A stretch of 46,415 bases of DNA from an uncultured Sutterella sp. (GTDB lineage Bacteria; Pseudomonadota; Gammaproteobacteria; Burkholderiales; Burkholderiaceae_F), in contig USAL01000003.1 of assembly GCA_900552545.1 (NCBI GenBank), positions 1 through 46,415 of the forward strand, given 5' to 3'. The notes under the pieces were generated by a model that was given only the letters and a program-made list of their open reading frames with translations, made no database searches and was not told the origin of the DNA. The translations under genes were made by a program, and so were the position numbers. This document shows, piece by piece, positions 1 through 8,367 of this stretch (position 1 is the first letter of the stretch; the number at the start of each line of letters is the position of its first letter).

Positions 1-388
1 TGGCGCGGGCGACTTCAAACGTGTCGGTGATCTGCGGGCAGTAGTCCTCAGGCCTGCCGAGCTTTAAACGCTTGAGCTCCATGTTGAGAAAGCCCACGTC
101 GAAGGGGGCGTTGTGAATGAGGAGTTCGGCGCCCTTGATGAAGTTGAGGAAGTCTTCGACAACGTCGGCAAAAAGGGGCTTGTCCGAGAGAAATTCGGTC
201 GTAAGACCGTGCACCTTCACGACCTCTTCGGGGACGTCGCGCTCGGGGTTGAGGTAGACGTGGTAGTGGTGCTTGGGTTCGTCCGAGAGCGTGCGGCCGA
301 CGATCTCCACGCAGCCGATTTCGACGATGCGATCGCCCTTGTTGGGCTCAACGCCCGTGGTTTCGGTATCTAGACAAATCTGACGCAT
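1..388 (-). CDS. dnaQ: DNA polymerase III epsilon subunit (3'-5' proofreading exonuclease), 3' end outside the window
   Basis: The first 129 codons are visible on the minus strand; the C-terminal part lies beyond position 1. The protein opens MRQICLDTETTG, the Exo I motif of DEDD exonucleases with D7 and E9 as metal-binding residues. Further on LLIHNAPFDVGFL is the Exo II block. The Exo III motif and the polymerase-binding tail would be off the edge. As the proofreading subunit it removes mispaired 3' ends in the replicative core enzyme. It sits 47 bp downstream of rnhA on the same strand, the rnhA-dnaQ order common in beta- and gammaproteobacteria, so the two are probably co-transcribed. The start is the ATG giving the canonical N-terminus. 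Confidence 0.93.
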   Translation of the reverse strand, partial: MRQICLDTETTGVEPNKGDRIVEIGCVEIVGRTLSDEPKHHYHVYLNPERDVPEEVVKVHGLTTEFLSDKPLFADVVEDFLNFIKGAELLIHNAPFDVGFLNMELKRLKLGRPEDYCPQITDTFEVARA

Positions 389-435
389 GTGTGTGTTCTC
401 AAAAAGAAGGGCGGCGGTCGGTCTTTAATTGGTCG

Positions 436-897
436 TTACTTTGCATCGGCCTTGGCAAGCGTTTCGGCCACACCTTGGTTGGCGAGCGCATCGGCGCGTT
501 CGTTGCCGGGGTTGCCCGCGTGGCCCTTCACCCAGCGCCACTCGATCGTGTGCTGCGAGACGAGCGCATCAAGCCGCTGCCAGAGCTCGGCGTTCTTGAC
601 GGGCTTGTTGTCGGCGGTGCGCCAGCCGCGCTTTTTCCAGTTGTGAATCCAGCTCGTGATGCCGTCCTTGACGTAGCTGCTGTCCAAGTGCAGCACGATC
701 GGGCAGGGGCGGCGCACGGCCTTGAGGGCCTCGATCACGGCCGTGAGCTCCATCTGGTTGTTGGTCGTCAGAAGCGCGCCGCCGCACATCTCCTTGACGT
801 GCTCGCCCCAGCGCATCAGAACGCCCCAGCCGCCGGGGCCGGGGTTGCGCTTGCAGGCGCCGTCGGTCCAGATTTCAAGTTTCTGAGCTTGCGTCAT
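436..897 (-). CDS. rnhA: Ribonuclease HI
   Basis: A 153-residue protein, the usual length of RNase HI, which cuts the RNA strand of RNA-DNA hybrids and helps remove primers and R-loops. The catalytic carboxylates line up with those of the E. coli enzyme: D12 (WTDGAC), E50 (NNQMEL), D72 (HLDSSY) and D136 (NERADALA), with the assisting histidine at H126 (KGHAGN). A longer reading frame extends upstream, but it would run through the terminator at 915-979, so the ATG at 897 is chosen. dnaQ follows on the same strand. Confidence 0.95.
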   Translation of the reverse strand: MTQAQKLEIWTDGACKRNPGPGGWGVLMRWGEHVKEMCGGALLTTNNQMELTAVIEALKAVRRPCPIVLHLDSSYVKDGITSWIHNWKKRGWRTADNKPVKNAELWQRLDALVSQHTIEWRWVKGHAGNPGNERADALANQGVAETLAKADAK

Positions 898-914
898 GCG
901 AAAAACTCTTCGAT

Positions 915-979
915 AAAAAAAGCCGCCGCCCGAGGGGTGCCTCACATTAGTCTCGAGGTCACGGCCAGCGGGCGGCGGC
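915..979 (-). terminator. Intrinsic terminator after the methyltransferase gene
   Basis: Perfect 11-bp inverted repeat GCCGCCGCCCG (922-932) / CGGGCGGCGGC (969-979). Read on the minus strand it is followed directly by seven T residues (915-921). It lies between the methyltransferase gene and rnhA and ends only 17 nt before the rnhA start codon. Confidence 0.75.
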
Positions 980-1015
980 GGAACTCGATATAGCAGATAA
1001 CGCAGGACGCACGTT

Positions 1016-1816
1016 TCAGGCGGCGTCGTGCGGGCAGGCGCCACCCGCGGCATCGGTGCTCTCGCGGCGGTTCTGCACCGCGGCGTGCGCACGCGCGGGC
1101 GCCTTGGCGGCGGCAAAGTTCACCTTGCCCACGAGCGTCATGCCGCTTGTGACCTTGCGCGCGGAAAGAAGCACCACGTTGCTCAACGTCGGCCACCAGC
1201 GGTCGCCCGCCTTGTCGATCCAGGAGGGAAGGCGCGGCGAGGGGCCCGCTTCGGGCTTGGCCGACCGGTCGACGGCGTAGACGCCAAAGTTGCCGCCCTC
1301 AAGCCGAAAGCCCGCGTGCACCGTCGCACTCTTGATGGCCGACATGGAAACGGCGGCCGAGTGTTCGGGAAGAATGTGCGAGGAGCGAAGAAAAAGCTCG
1401 CGCAGCTTCCAGGAGCCGATCGAGTTGAAGAAGGTCGTGACAAAGCGCCCGTTGGGCGCAAGCACCCGGTAGACCTCTTCGAGCGTGGCGTCGATTTTGT
1501 CCGGATGCAGGTCAAAGCCGTGCGGGAGCGCCACGATGTCGCAGCTCTCGTTTTCAAACGGCAATGCCCAGGAGACGCCTAAGACCTGCAGCCGCAGGTC
1601 GTCGCGCGCAATCGCCACGACGTCTTCGGAAAGTGCAATGCGGTGTGCGATCGGGCTTTTTTCCAGCGGATCAAGGTCGGCCGCAAAGCCGATCTGAAGG
1701 GCCCGGTCGCCGCGCTTGGCGGCCACGAAGCGCGCATAGGCGCCGCGCTCCCAGGCCGCGACGGTGCGGCCTGCGGCCGAGGCAAAGAAGGTTTCCCAGT
1801 CGACGATGCGGGCCAT
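1016..1816 (-). CDS. SAM-dependent methyltransferase-like protein (YafS type)
   Basis: 266 residues. The region around residues 38-120 reads as a class I methyltransferase core: a motif I-like stretch (LQIGFAADLDPLE), an acidic strand end, the segment LPFENESCDIVALPHGFDL and a post-motif helix LEEVYRVLAPNGRFV. The glycine-rich SAM loop is weak, as is usual for this family. In many beta- and gammaproteobacteria a methyltransferase of this kind stands next to rnhA-dnaQ, which supports the call; its substrate is not known. The C-terminal 40 residues are low-complexity. It starts 63 bp downstream of ffh, and no good Shine-Dalgarno sequence precedes the ATG. Confidence 0.75.
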   Translation of the reverse strand: MARIVDWETFFASAAGRTVAAWERGAYARFVAAKRGDRALQIGFAADLDPLEKSPIAHRIALSEDVVAIARDDLRLQVLGVSWALPFENESCDIVALPHGFDLHPDKIDATLEEVYRVLAPNGRFVTTFFNSIGSWKLRELFLRSSHILPEHSAAVSMSAIKSATVHAGFRLEGGNFGVYAVDRSAKPEAGPSPRLPSWIDKAGDRWWPTLSNVVLLSARKVTSGMTLVGKVNFAAAKAPARAHAAVQNRRESTDAAGGACPHDAA

Positions 1817-1833
1817 GGTGAAAAGCGTGATGA

Positions 1834-1862
1834 ATGCTCGAAGCGTGAGGATGTTCGAGCAT
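1834..1862 (-). other. Stem-loop between ffh and the methyltransferase gene
   Basis: Perfect 9-bp inverted repeat ATGCTCGAA / TTCGAGCAT with an 11-nt loop, filling most of the 63-bp spacer. No T-tract follows on the minus strand, so it is more likely an mRNA 3'-end stabiliser, processing site or weak terminator than a full terminator. Confidence 0.5.
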
Positions 1863-1879
1863 CAAGAATAAACGAATTT

Positions 1880-3289
1880 CTAGTGCCGGCCGAAGCCGCC
1901 CATGCCGCCGAAGCGCCCGGCAAGGCGACTCATGCCGCCCAGGCCCCCGAGCGCGCGCATCATCTTCGCAAGCCCCCCCTTTTGCATCTTCTTCATCATT
2001 TCGCGCGTCTGCTCGAACTGCTTCAGAAGGCGGTTTACTTCCTGCACGGTGACGCCGGCGCCCGCGGCGATGCGTCGCTTGCGGCTCGCCTTGATGAGAT
2101 CCGGGTTGCGGCGCTCCTTTGGGGTCATCGAGTTGATGATGCCCTCGGTGCGGCGAAGCGTCTTTTCGGCCTGCTTGTCGTCGACCTTGCCTGCGGCTTC
2201 CTGAAGCTGTGCGGGGAGCTTGTCGACCAAGCCCGAGAAGCCTCCCATGTTCTTCATCTGCGAAATCTGCGCCTTGAAGTCCTCAAGGTCGAACTTTTCG
2301 CCCGACTTGATCTTCTTGGCGAGCTTTTCGGCCTGCTTGAAGTCGACCGCCTTCTGCACGTCCTTCACAAGGGCGACGATGTCGCCCATGCCGAGGATGC
2401 GGCCGGCCATCTGTTCGGGGTTGAAGGCTTCAAAGCCGTCGAGCTTTTCGCCCACGCCCACGAACTTGATGGGCTTCCCGGTGACCATGCGCACGGAAAG
2501 CGCCGCGCCGCCGCGGCTGTCGCCGTCGAGCTTCGTGAGGATCACGCCCGTGAGATTGAGCCGCTCGTTGAAGGCGCGGGCGGTGTTGACCGCGTCCTGG
2601 CCCAACATGGCGTCGATCACGAAAAGCGTTTCGGCGGGCTTTAAAAACTCGGCGAGGTCGCTTACCTCCTGCATCATCGCCTCGTCGATCGCAAGGCGCC
2701 CGGCCGTATCGACGATCAGCACGTCGTAGAAGTGGCGCCGTGCGTGATCGAGCGCATTCCTGGCGATGTCCAAGGGCTTCTGGCCTGTTTCGCTCGGGAA
2801 GAAGTCGGCTCCAGCCTGCGCCGAAACGGTCTTCAACTGTTCGATGGCCGCGGGACGATAGACGTCGGCCGAGACCGTGAGCACCTTCTTCTTGCTCGTT
2901 TCGATGAGCCACTTGGCGAGCTTGCCCGCGGTGGTCGTCTTGCCCGCGCCCTGAAGGCCGGCCAAAAGAATCACCGCCGGGGGCTGCACCGCGAGGTTGA
3001 TCTGGCGCTCTTCGGGCGGCAGGTCGCCGCCGATCACCTGCGTCAACTCGCGCTCAACGACACCCACGAGCGCCTGGCCGGGGTTGAGGTTTGCGACCAC
3101 CTCTTCGCCCATGGCCTTGGCCTTGATGCGGGCGATGAGCTCACGCACCACCGGCAGCGCAACGTCGGCGTCAAGCAGCGCAAGGCGCACCTCGCGCAGC
3201 ATCGTACGGGTGTTTTCTTCGGTCAGGCGGGCCTGGCCGCGCATGGTCTTCAGAATGCGCGACAGACGGGAACTAAGGTTTTCAAGCAT
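1880..3289 (-). CDS. ffh: Signal recognition particle protein Ffh
   Basis: 469 residues, normal for Ffh. The N-domain (residues 1-90) begins MLENLSSRLSRIL. The G-domain carries the P-loop GLQGAGKT at residues 111-118, DTAGRL (G3) and TKLDGD (G4). The methionine-rich M-domain at the C-terminus ends in Met/Gly-rich segments (MMKKMQKGGLAKMM, then GMGGFGRH) and binds signal peptides and 4.5S RNA. Ffh is the GTPase that delivers nascent membrane proteins to FtsY and the translocon. The frame stays open another 80 codons upstream, but that extension is unlike Ffh, so the ATG at 3289 is used. It is divergent from the ccsA/ypjD-like gene, as in many proteobacteria. Confidence 0.97.
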   Translation of the reverse strand: MLENLSSRLSRILKTMRGQARLTEENTRTMLREVRLALLDADVALPVVRELIARIKAKAMGEEVVANLNPGQALVGVVERELTQVIGGDLPPEERQINLAVQPPAVILLAGLQGAGKTTTAGKLAKWLIETSKKKVLTVSADVYRPAAIEQLKTVSAQAGADFFPSETGQKPLDIARNALDHARRHFYDVLIVDTAGRLAIDEAMMQEVSDLAEFLKPAETLFVIDAMLGQDAVNTARAFNERLNLTGVILTKLDGDSRGGAALSVRMVTGKPIKFVGVGEKLDGFEAFNPEQMAGRILGMGDIVALVKDVQKAVDFKQAEKLAKKIKSGEKFDLEDFKAQISQMKNMGGFSGLVDKLPAQLQEAAGKVDDKQAEKTLRRTEGIINSMTPKERRNPDLIKASRKRRIAAGAGVTVQEVNRLLKQFEQTREMMKKMQKGGLAKMMRALGGLGGMSRLAGRFGGMGGFGRH

Positions 3290-3632
3290 CGTGAAGTCGG
3301 CACCAAATGAGGCGCAATAAGATTGTCCCCGCCCGTGCGCGCCTTGAGGCCGCTGCCTCAAGATGGCGCCCGAGCGGCGGGCCGCCCGAAGCTTGCGTAT
3401 TAAGATACGCGTCAAGGGCGGCAGTCTAAAATCAAAACATTCGGACGACGGCGCTTTTGCGACCAACGCCAGGCTTTGGGCGTGGAAAAAATCGCTGGAG
3501 TCGCCGGGGAAGTCCGGGAAAGTCTGCAAATTTTAGAGCAACTCTGCGTCGTGCTCGGCGCCCGCCGTTTGGAATTCCCGCCGTCCCCGTCAAAAACACA
3601 ACAGGCCACAACGACAAGAACAAGCTAGCTTT
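3290..3632. promoter_or_regulatory. Divergent intergenic region between ffh and the ccsA-like gene
   Basis: 343 bp without a convincing gene. The one clear element is the palindrome GCGTAT-TAAG-ATACGC (3395-3410), flanked by TTG and TCAA, which could be an operator or part of a promoter. I could not place a good -10/-35 pair for either gene. Confidence 0.35.
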
Positions 3633-4469
3633 ATGACTCAAATGACCTTGAGCGCCATCCTGCTCGTGATCGGCGCGTTAGCCTATCTCACCAGCGGCAT
3701 TCTGATCGTGCGCGCGCTGCGCCGACCCGAGGGCCGTGCTCCGGCGGGGCTGCGCACGCTGGCGCTCGCAGGCTTTGTTCTGCACTGCGCGGGCGTGGCG
3801 ACCGAAATGTTCTTCGGCGATCTGATTCACTTCGGCTTCGGCATGGCCGTCTCGGCGATGCTCCTGATCGCCGTGGCGATCACGCTCACCGAAAGCTACG
3901 TGCACCGGCTCAATGCCTTGACCGGCACGGTGCTCATCATCGCCGCCGCCGGAAGCGTGCTGCCGGTGGTCTTTCCCGGCACGACCTATCCGACCGAGGC
4001 CTGGTCGATGCTCTTTCGCGTGCATCTCTTGGCGGCCCTTGCGGCCTACAGCTTCATGACGATTGCGGTCGTTCAGGCGATTTTCCTCATGCGCATGGAT
4101 CATGCCTTGAAGAACCCCCTCAAGGCGCTTGAGACGCCCGCCAATGCGGGGCTCTTGTCGAACATGCCCAATCTGATGGCGATGGAGCGCATTCTCTTTC
4201 GCATCATCGCCTGCGGGTTCGTGTGCCTTACGCTCGTTCTGATTCTCGGGGCGCTGGCGACGATGCAAAGCCACGGCGTGCCCTTCGTATGGGATCACAA
4301 GACGCTTCTTACCTGGATGAGCTGGATCGTCTTTGCGGTGCTTCTGATCGGCCGCTACGGCTTCGGCTGGCGCAAGACGAAGGCCCTCGGCTGGTTTTGG
4401 GCGGGCATCTTTGTTCTGGCTGCGGCCTATCTCATCTACCGCTTCGTGATTGAAGTCTTCGTTCTCTAA
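3633..4469 (+). CDS. CcsA/HemX-family inner membrane protein (YpjD-like)
   Basis: 278 residues, almost entirely hydrophobic, with about eight membrane segments. It matches the cytochrome c assembly (CcsA/HemX) fold family; histidine-containing loops (for example MLFRVHLLAALAAYSF near the middle) are typical of the proposed haem-handling site. The E. coli relative YpjD is also encoded divergently from ffh. Its role is assumed to lie in haem or cytochrome c maturation or membrane homeostasis, but this YpjD-like branch is poorly characterised. No strong Shine-Dalgarno precedes the ATG. Confidence 0.82.
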   Translation: MTQMTLSAILLVIGALAYLTSGILIVRALRRPEGRAPAGLRTLALAGFVLHCAGVATEMFFGDLIHFGFGMAVSAMLLIAVAITLTESYVHRLNALTGTVLIIAAAGSVLPVVFPGTTYPTEAWSMLFRVHLLAALAAYSFMTIAVVQAIFLMRMDHALKNPLKALETPANAGLLSNMPNLMAMERILFRIIACGFVCLTLVLILGALATMQSHGVPFVWDHKTLLTWMSWIVFAVLLIGRYGFGWRKTKALGWFWAGIFVLAAAYLIYRFVIEVFVL

Positions 4470-4573
4470 CTCAGGACGTTTTTCGTTTCTTTCGTCCGGT
4501 TTTGTCCTGCGGCGCGGCGGCTCTTGTTAAATGGCCTCTGCCGCGCCGAGACTTTCCGGACGTCCGAGAAGTC

Positions 4574-4834
4574 ATGTCAAGAATTCTTTTTTGGGTGTTG
4601 CTTGCCGTGGTGGTCTATGTCGCCATCGTCTGTGCACGCAGCCGAAGCTCCAGTGATGAAGACCGCCCGGTCGTGCGCCGCAGCGCAAAGAAGGACCCGC
4701 GCGCGCCCGTGGCGATGATCGAGTGCCCCGAGTGCGGCACGCACTTTCCGGAAGACGAGGCTGTCCTGGGCGACGGCGTCGCCTACTGCTCCGCGCGCTG
4801 CCGCAAGGCTGCGCGCCGCCGCGCGGCGAAGTAG
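4574..4834 (+). CDS. PP0621-like small membrane-anchored zinc-ribbon protein
   Basis: 86 residues. Residues 1-20 form one N-terminal membrane helix (MSRILFWVLLAVVVYVAIV). A basic linker is followed by a zinc-ribbon-like segment with cysteine pairs IECPECGTH and VAYCSARCRK. This arrangement (membrane helix, then a CxxCG...C-x3-C ribbon containing HFPEDEA) is that of the PP0621 family in pseudomonads and Burkholderiales; the function is unknown. A longer frame begins at 4502, but the ATG at 4574 gives the family-like N-terminus. It lies 104 bp after the ccsA-like gene and 77 bp before ampD, probably in the same transcript. Confidence 0.75.
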   Translation: MSRILFWVLLAVVVYVAIVCARSRSSSDEDRPVVRRSAKKDPRAPVAMIECPECGTHFPEDEAVLGDGVAYCSARCRKAARRRAAK

Positions 4835-4911
4835 CCAATCTTTCGATTGACGGGCTTTTTCCCGAGCCTGTAAGCCTGTTGCCAATCCCGCCTGACATGC
4901 GCCCGACATAG

Positions 4912-5601
4912 ATGAGCACGATGAATCCCTTCACCCTGCATCCGGTCATCGACGCCGACGGATGGCTTGAGCAGGCGCCGACGCTTCCGGCTTCTCCCAT
5001 CGATCCGGCATCCGGGGCGTACCGCTGCCCGTCGCCTAACTTTGATCAGCGCGAGACCGCGGCCGACGACATCCACGTCGTGGTGCTGCACAACATCTCG
5101 CTTCCTCCCTACCAGTTTCACACGGGCGTCGTGCCGCGGTTTTTTGCCGGGACATTCGACTTTGAAAACGAAGCCGACGCCCGCATGAGGACGTTGAAGG
5201 ACCTTCGGGTCTCAAGCCACTTTCTCATCACCCGCCGCGGGGCGATCGTGCAGTTCGTGAGCTGCCGCGACCGCGCCTGGCACTCGGGCGTGAGCACCTT
5301 CATGGGACGCTTGCGCGTGAACGACTTCTCAATCGGCATTGAGCTCGAAGGAAGCGACTTCGTCCCCTTTGAGCCCCTTCAGTACGAGCGTCTGACGGCG
5401 CTTTTGGCGGCAATTGATGCACGCTATGCGCTCAAGTATATTGTTGGCCATAGCGACATCGCGCCCGGGCGCAAGAGCGATCCGGGGCCGTACTTCGACT
5501 GGGCTTTGCTCAAGGCGCGAAGCGCGCTTTTCGGGGCTCCCGAGTTTGCGGGCGAGGCCGCGCGCCGGCAGATGAACGCCGCTGCCTCGGTTCGGGCCTG
5601 A
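4912..5601 (+). CDS. ampD: 1,6-anhydro-N-acetylmuramyl-L-alanine amidase AmpD
   Basis: 229 residues. Cytoplasmic zinc amidase that removes the peptide from anhydro-muropeptides during cell wall recycling. The zinc ligands follow the AmpD pattern: H60 (VVVLHNISLPP), H180 (IVGHSDIAPGRK) and D190 (KSDPGPYFDW). The 10-residue spacing between the last two is the same as in known AmpD. The segment RAWHSGVS and the substrate-side loop are also present. No signal peptide is seen, in line with a cytosolic enzyme. A second in-frame ATG lies three codons downstream. mpl, at 23 kb, is a second gene of the same recycling pathway in this window. Confidence 0.94.
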   Translation: MSTMNPFTLHPVIDADGWLEQAPTLPASPIDPASGAYRCPSPNFDQRETAADDIHVVVLHNISLPPYQFHTGVVPRFFAGTFDFENEADARMRTLKDLRVSSHFLITRRGAIVQFVSCRDRAWHSGVSTFMGRLRVNDFSIGIELEGSDFVPFEPLQYERLTALLAAIDARYALKYIVGHSDIAPGRKSDPGPYFDWALLKARSALFGAPEFAGEAARRQMNAAASVRA

Positions 5602-5677
5602 TGCCCTTCAAGTCCTTGAGGGAGCTGAAGGAAATCAACCCCTCGGATTTTTCCACTCTGTTCTGACGGTACAGACC

Positions 5678-6226
5678 ATGGGTTTTCTATTTGATCTCTT
5701 TACGTTCATCACGGGACTGCTCGGCGCGATCCTGCTGTTGCGCGCCTGGCTCTGGACGCTTGCCATCAGCCCGCGCGATCCGCTTGTGGCGGTGCTCTGG
5801 AAGTTCACCGACTGGCTCGTCAACCCCGTGGCCTACGTCATCAAGCCGCGCGGCAACTGGGAGTGGTCGTGCCTTGCCTCAGCCCTTCTGGTGGCGCTCG
5901 TCGAGGTGCTCGTCACCCGTCAAGCGTTGGGCTTTCCGATGACGGCGCTGGGCTTTGCCGTGGCGCCCTTTGCGCTCGTGCTGCGCTGGGCGATGAATCT
6001 TCTCATCTGGGGCCTCATCATCGACGTGATCGCAAGCTTCATGGGCCCGCGCTACATCGGCTATCAGTCGATGATCGCCACGCTCGTGGATCCGTTCCTG
6101 CGGCCCGTGCGCCGCGTGGTGCCGCGCCTGGGGCGCTGGGACCTGTCGCCCGCCATTCTCTTCATCGTGCTCTGCCTGCTGTTGCGGCTCATTACGCCGC
6201 TCAGCATGGGGTTGCTGATGCTCTAA
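5678..6226 (+). CDS. YggT family membrane protein
   Basis: 182 residues with two YggT repeats, each with a pair of membrane helices and a short conserved loop. The second contains the characteristic segment IASFMGPRYIGYQSMIATLVDPFLRPVRRVVP in divided form (IDVIASFMGPRY, then DPFLRPVRRVVPRLG). YggT proteins are integral membrane proteins linked to division, chloroplast biogenesis in plants and osmotic or ion tolerance in bacteria, but a precise biochemical activity is not established. The gene is last in a plus-strand run and is followed by the terminator at 6252-6287. Confidence 0.88.
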   Translation: MGFLFDLFTFITGLLGAILLLRAWLWTLAISPRDPLVAVLWKFTDWLVNPVAYVIKPRGNWEWSCLASALLVALVEVLVTRQALGFPMTALGFAVAPFALVLRWAMNLLIWGLIIDVIASFMGPRYIGYQSMIATLVDPFLRPVRRVVPRLGRWDLSPAILFIVLCLLLRLITPLSMGLLML

Positions 6227-6251
6227 GAGAAAAAAGAAAACCACGCAAAAA

Positions 6252-6287
6252 GGCCGACGGAAGTGAATTTTCCGCCGGCCGTTTTTT
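6252..6287 (+). terminator. Intrinsic terminator after yggT
   Basis: Stem 6252-6261 / 6271-6280 (GGCCGACGGA against TCCGCCGGCC, one mismatch), loop AGTGAATTT, then GTTTTTT. A-rich sequence upstream gives a T-rich run on the minus strand, so it may also end pstB transcripts arriving from the right. Confidence 0.8.
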
Positions 6288-6332
6288 CGTCTTTTGGCTG
6301 GTTCGCCGTCGTCGTCGGAGCGACGAGAACAA

Positions 6333-7118
6333 TCAACCGAAGTTGCCGTTGACGTAGTCGCGGGTGCGCTGCTCGCTTGCGTGGTTGAAGATCGTGTCCG
6401 TGTCGGCAAATTCGATCAACTTGCCCATGAAGAAGAAGGCGGTTTTGTCCGAGATGCGCGCGGCCTGCTGCATGTTGTGCGTGACGATGATGATGCAGAG
6501 GTTGTCGCGCAGCTCGAGGATGCTCTCTTCAAGGCGCTGCGTGGCGATCGGGTCAAGGGCCGAGGCGGGCTCGTCCATGAGAAGGACTTCGGGTTCAACC
6601 GCCAGGGCGCGCGCAATGCAAAGGCGCTGCTGCTGGCCGCCCGAAAGGCCCAGGGCGCTGTCGTTTAAGCGGTCCTTCACCTCCTCCCAGAGCGCCGCGC
6701 GCCGCAGGCTTTCCTCAACCTTGTCGGCGATGATCGAGCGGTCGCGGATGCCCGCCACGCGCAGACCGTAGGCGACGTTTTCAAAGATGGACTTCGGAAA
6801 GGGCGTGGGACGCTGAAAGACCATGCCGACGCGCTGCCTGAGCTGCACGACGTCGAAGTCGCGCTGATAGATGTCTTCGCCGTCAAGGGTGATTTTGCCG
6901 GTCAAGGACGTGTCGCCGATCAACTCGTTCATGCGCGAGAGCGTGCGCAGGAAGGTCGACTTGCCGCAGCCCGAGGGGCCGATCAAGGCGGTCACCTCGC
7001 GGTCGCGAAATTCGAGGTTGACGTCAAAAAGCGTCTGGTGCTTGCCGTAGTAGAAGTCCACGTTCTCGGCGCGGATCTTGACTTCGTGATCGTTTTCCGT
7101 TGTTGAAGTTTGAGTCAT
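6333..7118 (-). CDS. pstB: Phosphate ABC transporter ATP-binding protein PstB
   Basis: 261 residues, the usual PstB length. Walker A GPSGCGKS is at residues 47-54; the Q-loop (GMVFQRPTPFPKSIFENVAYGLR), the signature LSGGQQQR, Walker B VLLMDEPASALDP and the H-loop (VTHNMQQA) follow. The spacing and the TPFP segment are specific to PstB. It energises high-affinity phosphate import through PstC and PstA. The ATG at 7118 gives the family N-terminus; an upstream extension of 15 codons is unlike PstB. Unusually the gene faces away from pstS-pstC-pstA and has its own set of PhoB-type repeats at 7285-7322. No phoU is visible beside it. Confidence 0.96.
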   Translation of the reverse strand: MTQTSTTENDHEVKIRAENVDFYYGKHQTLFDVNLEFRDREVTALIGPSGCGKSTFLRTLSRMNELIGDTSLTGKITLDGEDIYQRDFDVVQLRQRVGMVFQRPTPFPKSIFENVAYGLRVAGIRDRSIIADKVEESLRRAALWEEVKDRLNDSALGLSGGQQQRLCIARALAVEPEVLLMDEPASALDPIATQRLEESILELRDNLCIIIVTHNMQQAARISDKTAFFFMGKLIEFADTDTIFNHASEQRTRDYVNGNFG

Positions 7119-7284
7119 CTTTCTTTTCTTTTCTTTTGTTGGTGCCCCGCACTCAAGGATCAAAGGCCGAAGCTTTTTATGTCTTCACGCCGTCAGGAGG
7201 GCTGTCATGAGGGCGGTACGGGTGGTTGAAAACAGCATCTGCGCGCATGCTAGGCATCGAACATGGCGAATCCATTGAGAAATG

Positions 7285-7322
7285 ATGACGGTTTCGTGAC
7301 GCCTTCGTGACGCCTTCGTGAC
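7285..7322 (-). promoter_or_regulatory. PhoB-type repeat array for pstB
   Basis: Four direct repeats, read on the minus strand as GTCAC, GTCAC, GTCAC and GTCAT, with plus-strand starts at 7318, 7307, 7296 and 7285, exactly 11 bp apart and separated by GAAG/GAAA-type spacers. Seven-base units with a 4-bp A/G-rich spacer are the known Pho-box architecture (CTGTCAT-type units). The array lies about 170 bp upstream of the pstB start, so a long 5' leader is implied. Confidence 0.7.
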
Positions 7323-7342
7323 TGCCCGGTCATAGTTGTTTC

Positions 7343-7392
7343 GGTCACGAATTCGTCACAAAAGCATCGTTTTCCCGTCACAAACGCGTCCC
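7343..7392 (+). promoter_or_regulatory. PhoB-type repeat array for pstS
   Basis: Plus-strand units GTCAC at 7344, GTCAC at 7355, a degenerate ATCGT at 7366, GTCAC at 7377 and GTCCC at 7388, all in an 11-bp register with A/T-rich 4-bp spacers. This is the Pho-box layout and sits 150-200 bp upstream of pstS. Together with the opposite-strand array it fills the core of the 423-bp pstB-pstS control region. No convincing -10 could be fixed. Confidence 0.7.
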
Positions 7393-7541
7393 AACATTTC
7401 GCCCTGAAAAAGCGCAATGAACAACGTTTTGACAAAAAGGTTCTTCCGCAGTGCGCTTTCCTCGAATGATTATGAGGATGAGAGTTTGATCAAACAAACT
7501 CGAATTGCGGAAGACGAAAACTTTTGAAAGGATTTCACCCC

Positions 7542-8351
7542 ATGTTCTTCAAGAAACTGTGTGCTGCCGCCGCCATGATGACCGTTGCGGCCTCGAGTTT
7601 TGCGGGCGACCTCGTGATCAACGGGTCGACTACGGTGCTGCCGATCGTGCAGAAGGCGACCGAGGCCTTCGTCAAGGAAAATCCCCAGGTGAGCGTCTCG
7701 CTCTCGGGCGGGGGCTCCGGCAACGGCATCAAGGCCTTGGTCGACGGTCTCACCACGATCGCCATGAGCTCGCGCGACATCAAGGCTTCTGAAACGGCGC
7801 TTGCCAAGAAGAACAACATCACGCCCTACCGCATTGCGGTGGCCGTCGACGCCATCGTTCCGATCGTGCACAACGGCAAAGCGGTGAAGCGCCTCACCAT
7901 GGCCCAGTTGAAGAGCATCTACGAGGGCAAGATCAAGAACTGGAAGGAAGTCGGTGGTGAGGACGCCGCCATCGTCGTCGTGAGCCGCGACTCGAGCTCG
8001 GGCACGTTTGAGACCTGGGAAGAGCTCGTGATGAAGAAGGCCCGCGTGACGCCGCGCGCTCTGCTTCAGACCTCCAACGGCACCGTGGTCCAGACGGTTG
8101 CAAAGATCAAGAACGCCATCGGCTACATCGGCATCGGTTATGTCGACAACCAGACCCAGGCTCTGGTGATCGACGGCAAGAAGGCAACGGCCGAAAGCGC
8201 CAAGTCCAAGACCTGGCCGCTTGCCCGCGAGCTCTACTTCTTCACGATCGGCGAGCCCAAGGGCGACGCCAAGCTCTTCGTGGACTACATGCTTGATCCG
8301 GCCAAGGGCCAGAAGTGCGTCTCCGAGACGGGCTTCGTGCCGTTGAAGTAA
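7542..8351 (+). CDS. pstS: Phosphate-binding periplasmic protein PstS
   Basis: 269 residues. Signal peptide MFFKKLCAAAAMMTVAASSFA (positively charged, hydrophobic, A-x-A-type end), so the mature protein should start near GDLVING. The phosphate-binding segments of the PBP-like fold are present: INGSTTVLPI near the mature N-terminus, LSGGGSGNGIKAL, SSRDIK and RDSSSGTFETWEE. It captures phosphate for PstCAB. It is of the short PstS type. The ATG at 7542 is chosen because AAAGGA at 7526-7531 precedes it; a TTG six codons earlier would overlap that ribosome-binding site. It is first in the rightward pst unit and preceded by Pho-type repeats. Confidence 0.94.
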   Translation: MFFKKLCAAAAMMTVAASSFAGDLVINGSTTVLPIVQKATEAFVKENPQVSVSLSGGGSGNGIKALVDGLTTIAMSSRDIKASETALAKKNNITPYRIAVAVDAIVPIVHNGKAVKRLTMAQLKSIYEGKIKNWKEVGGEDAAIVVVSRDSSSGTFETWEELVMKKARVTPRALLQTSNGTVVQTVAKIKNAIGYIGIGYVDNQTQALVIDGKKATAESAKSKTWPLARELYFFTIGEPKGDAKLFVDYMLDPAKGQKCVSETGFVPLK

Positions 8352-8367
8352 TTCACGCGACCTGAAC

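Noticed and set aside
1028..1582. Plus-strand open frames over the methyltransferase gene
   Set aside because: Arg/Gly-rich shadows; the minus frame has the methyltransferase core and a fitting neighbourhood.
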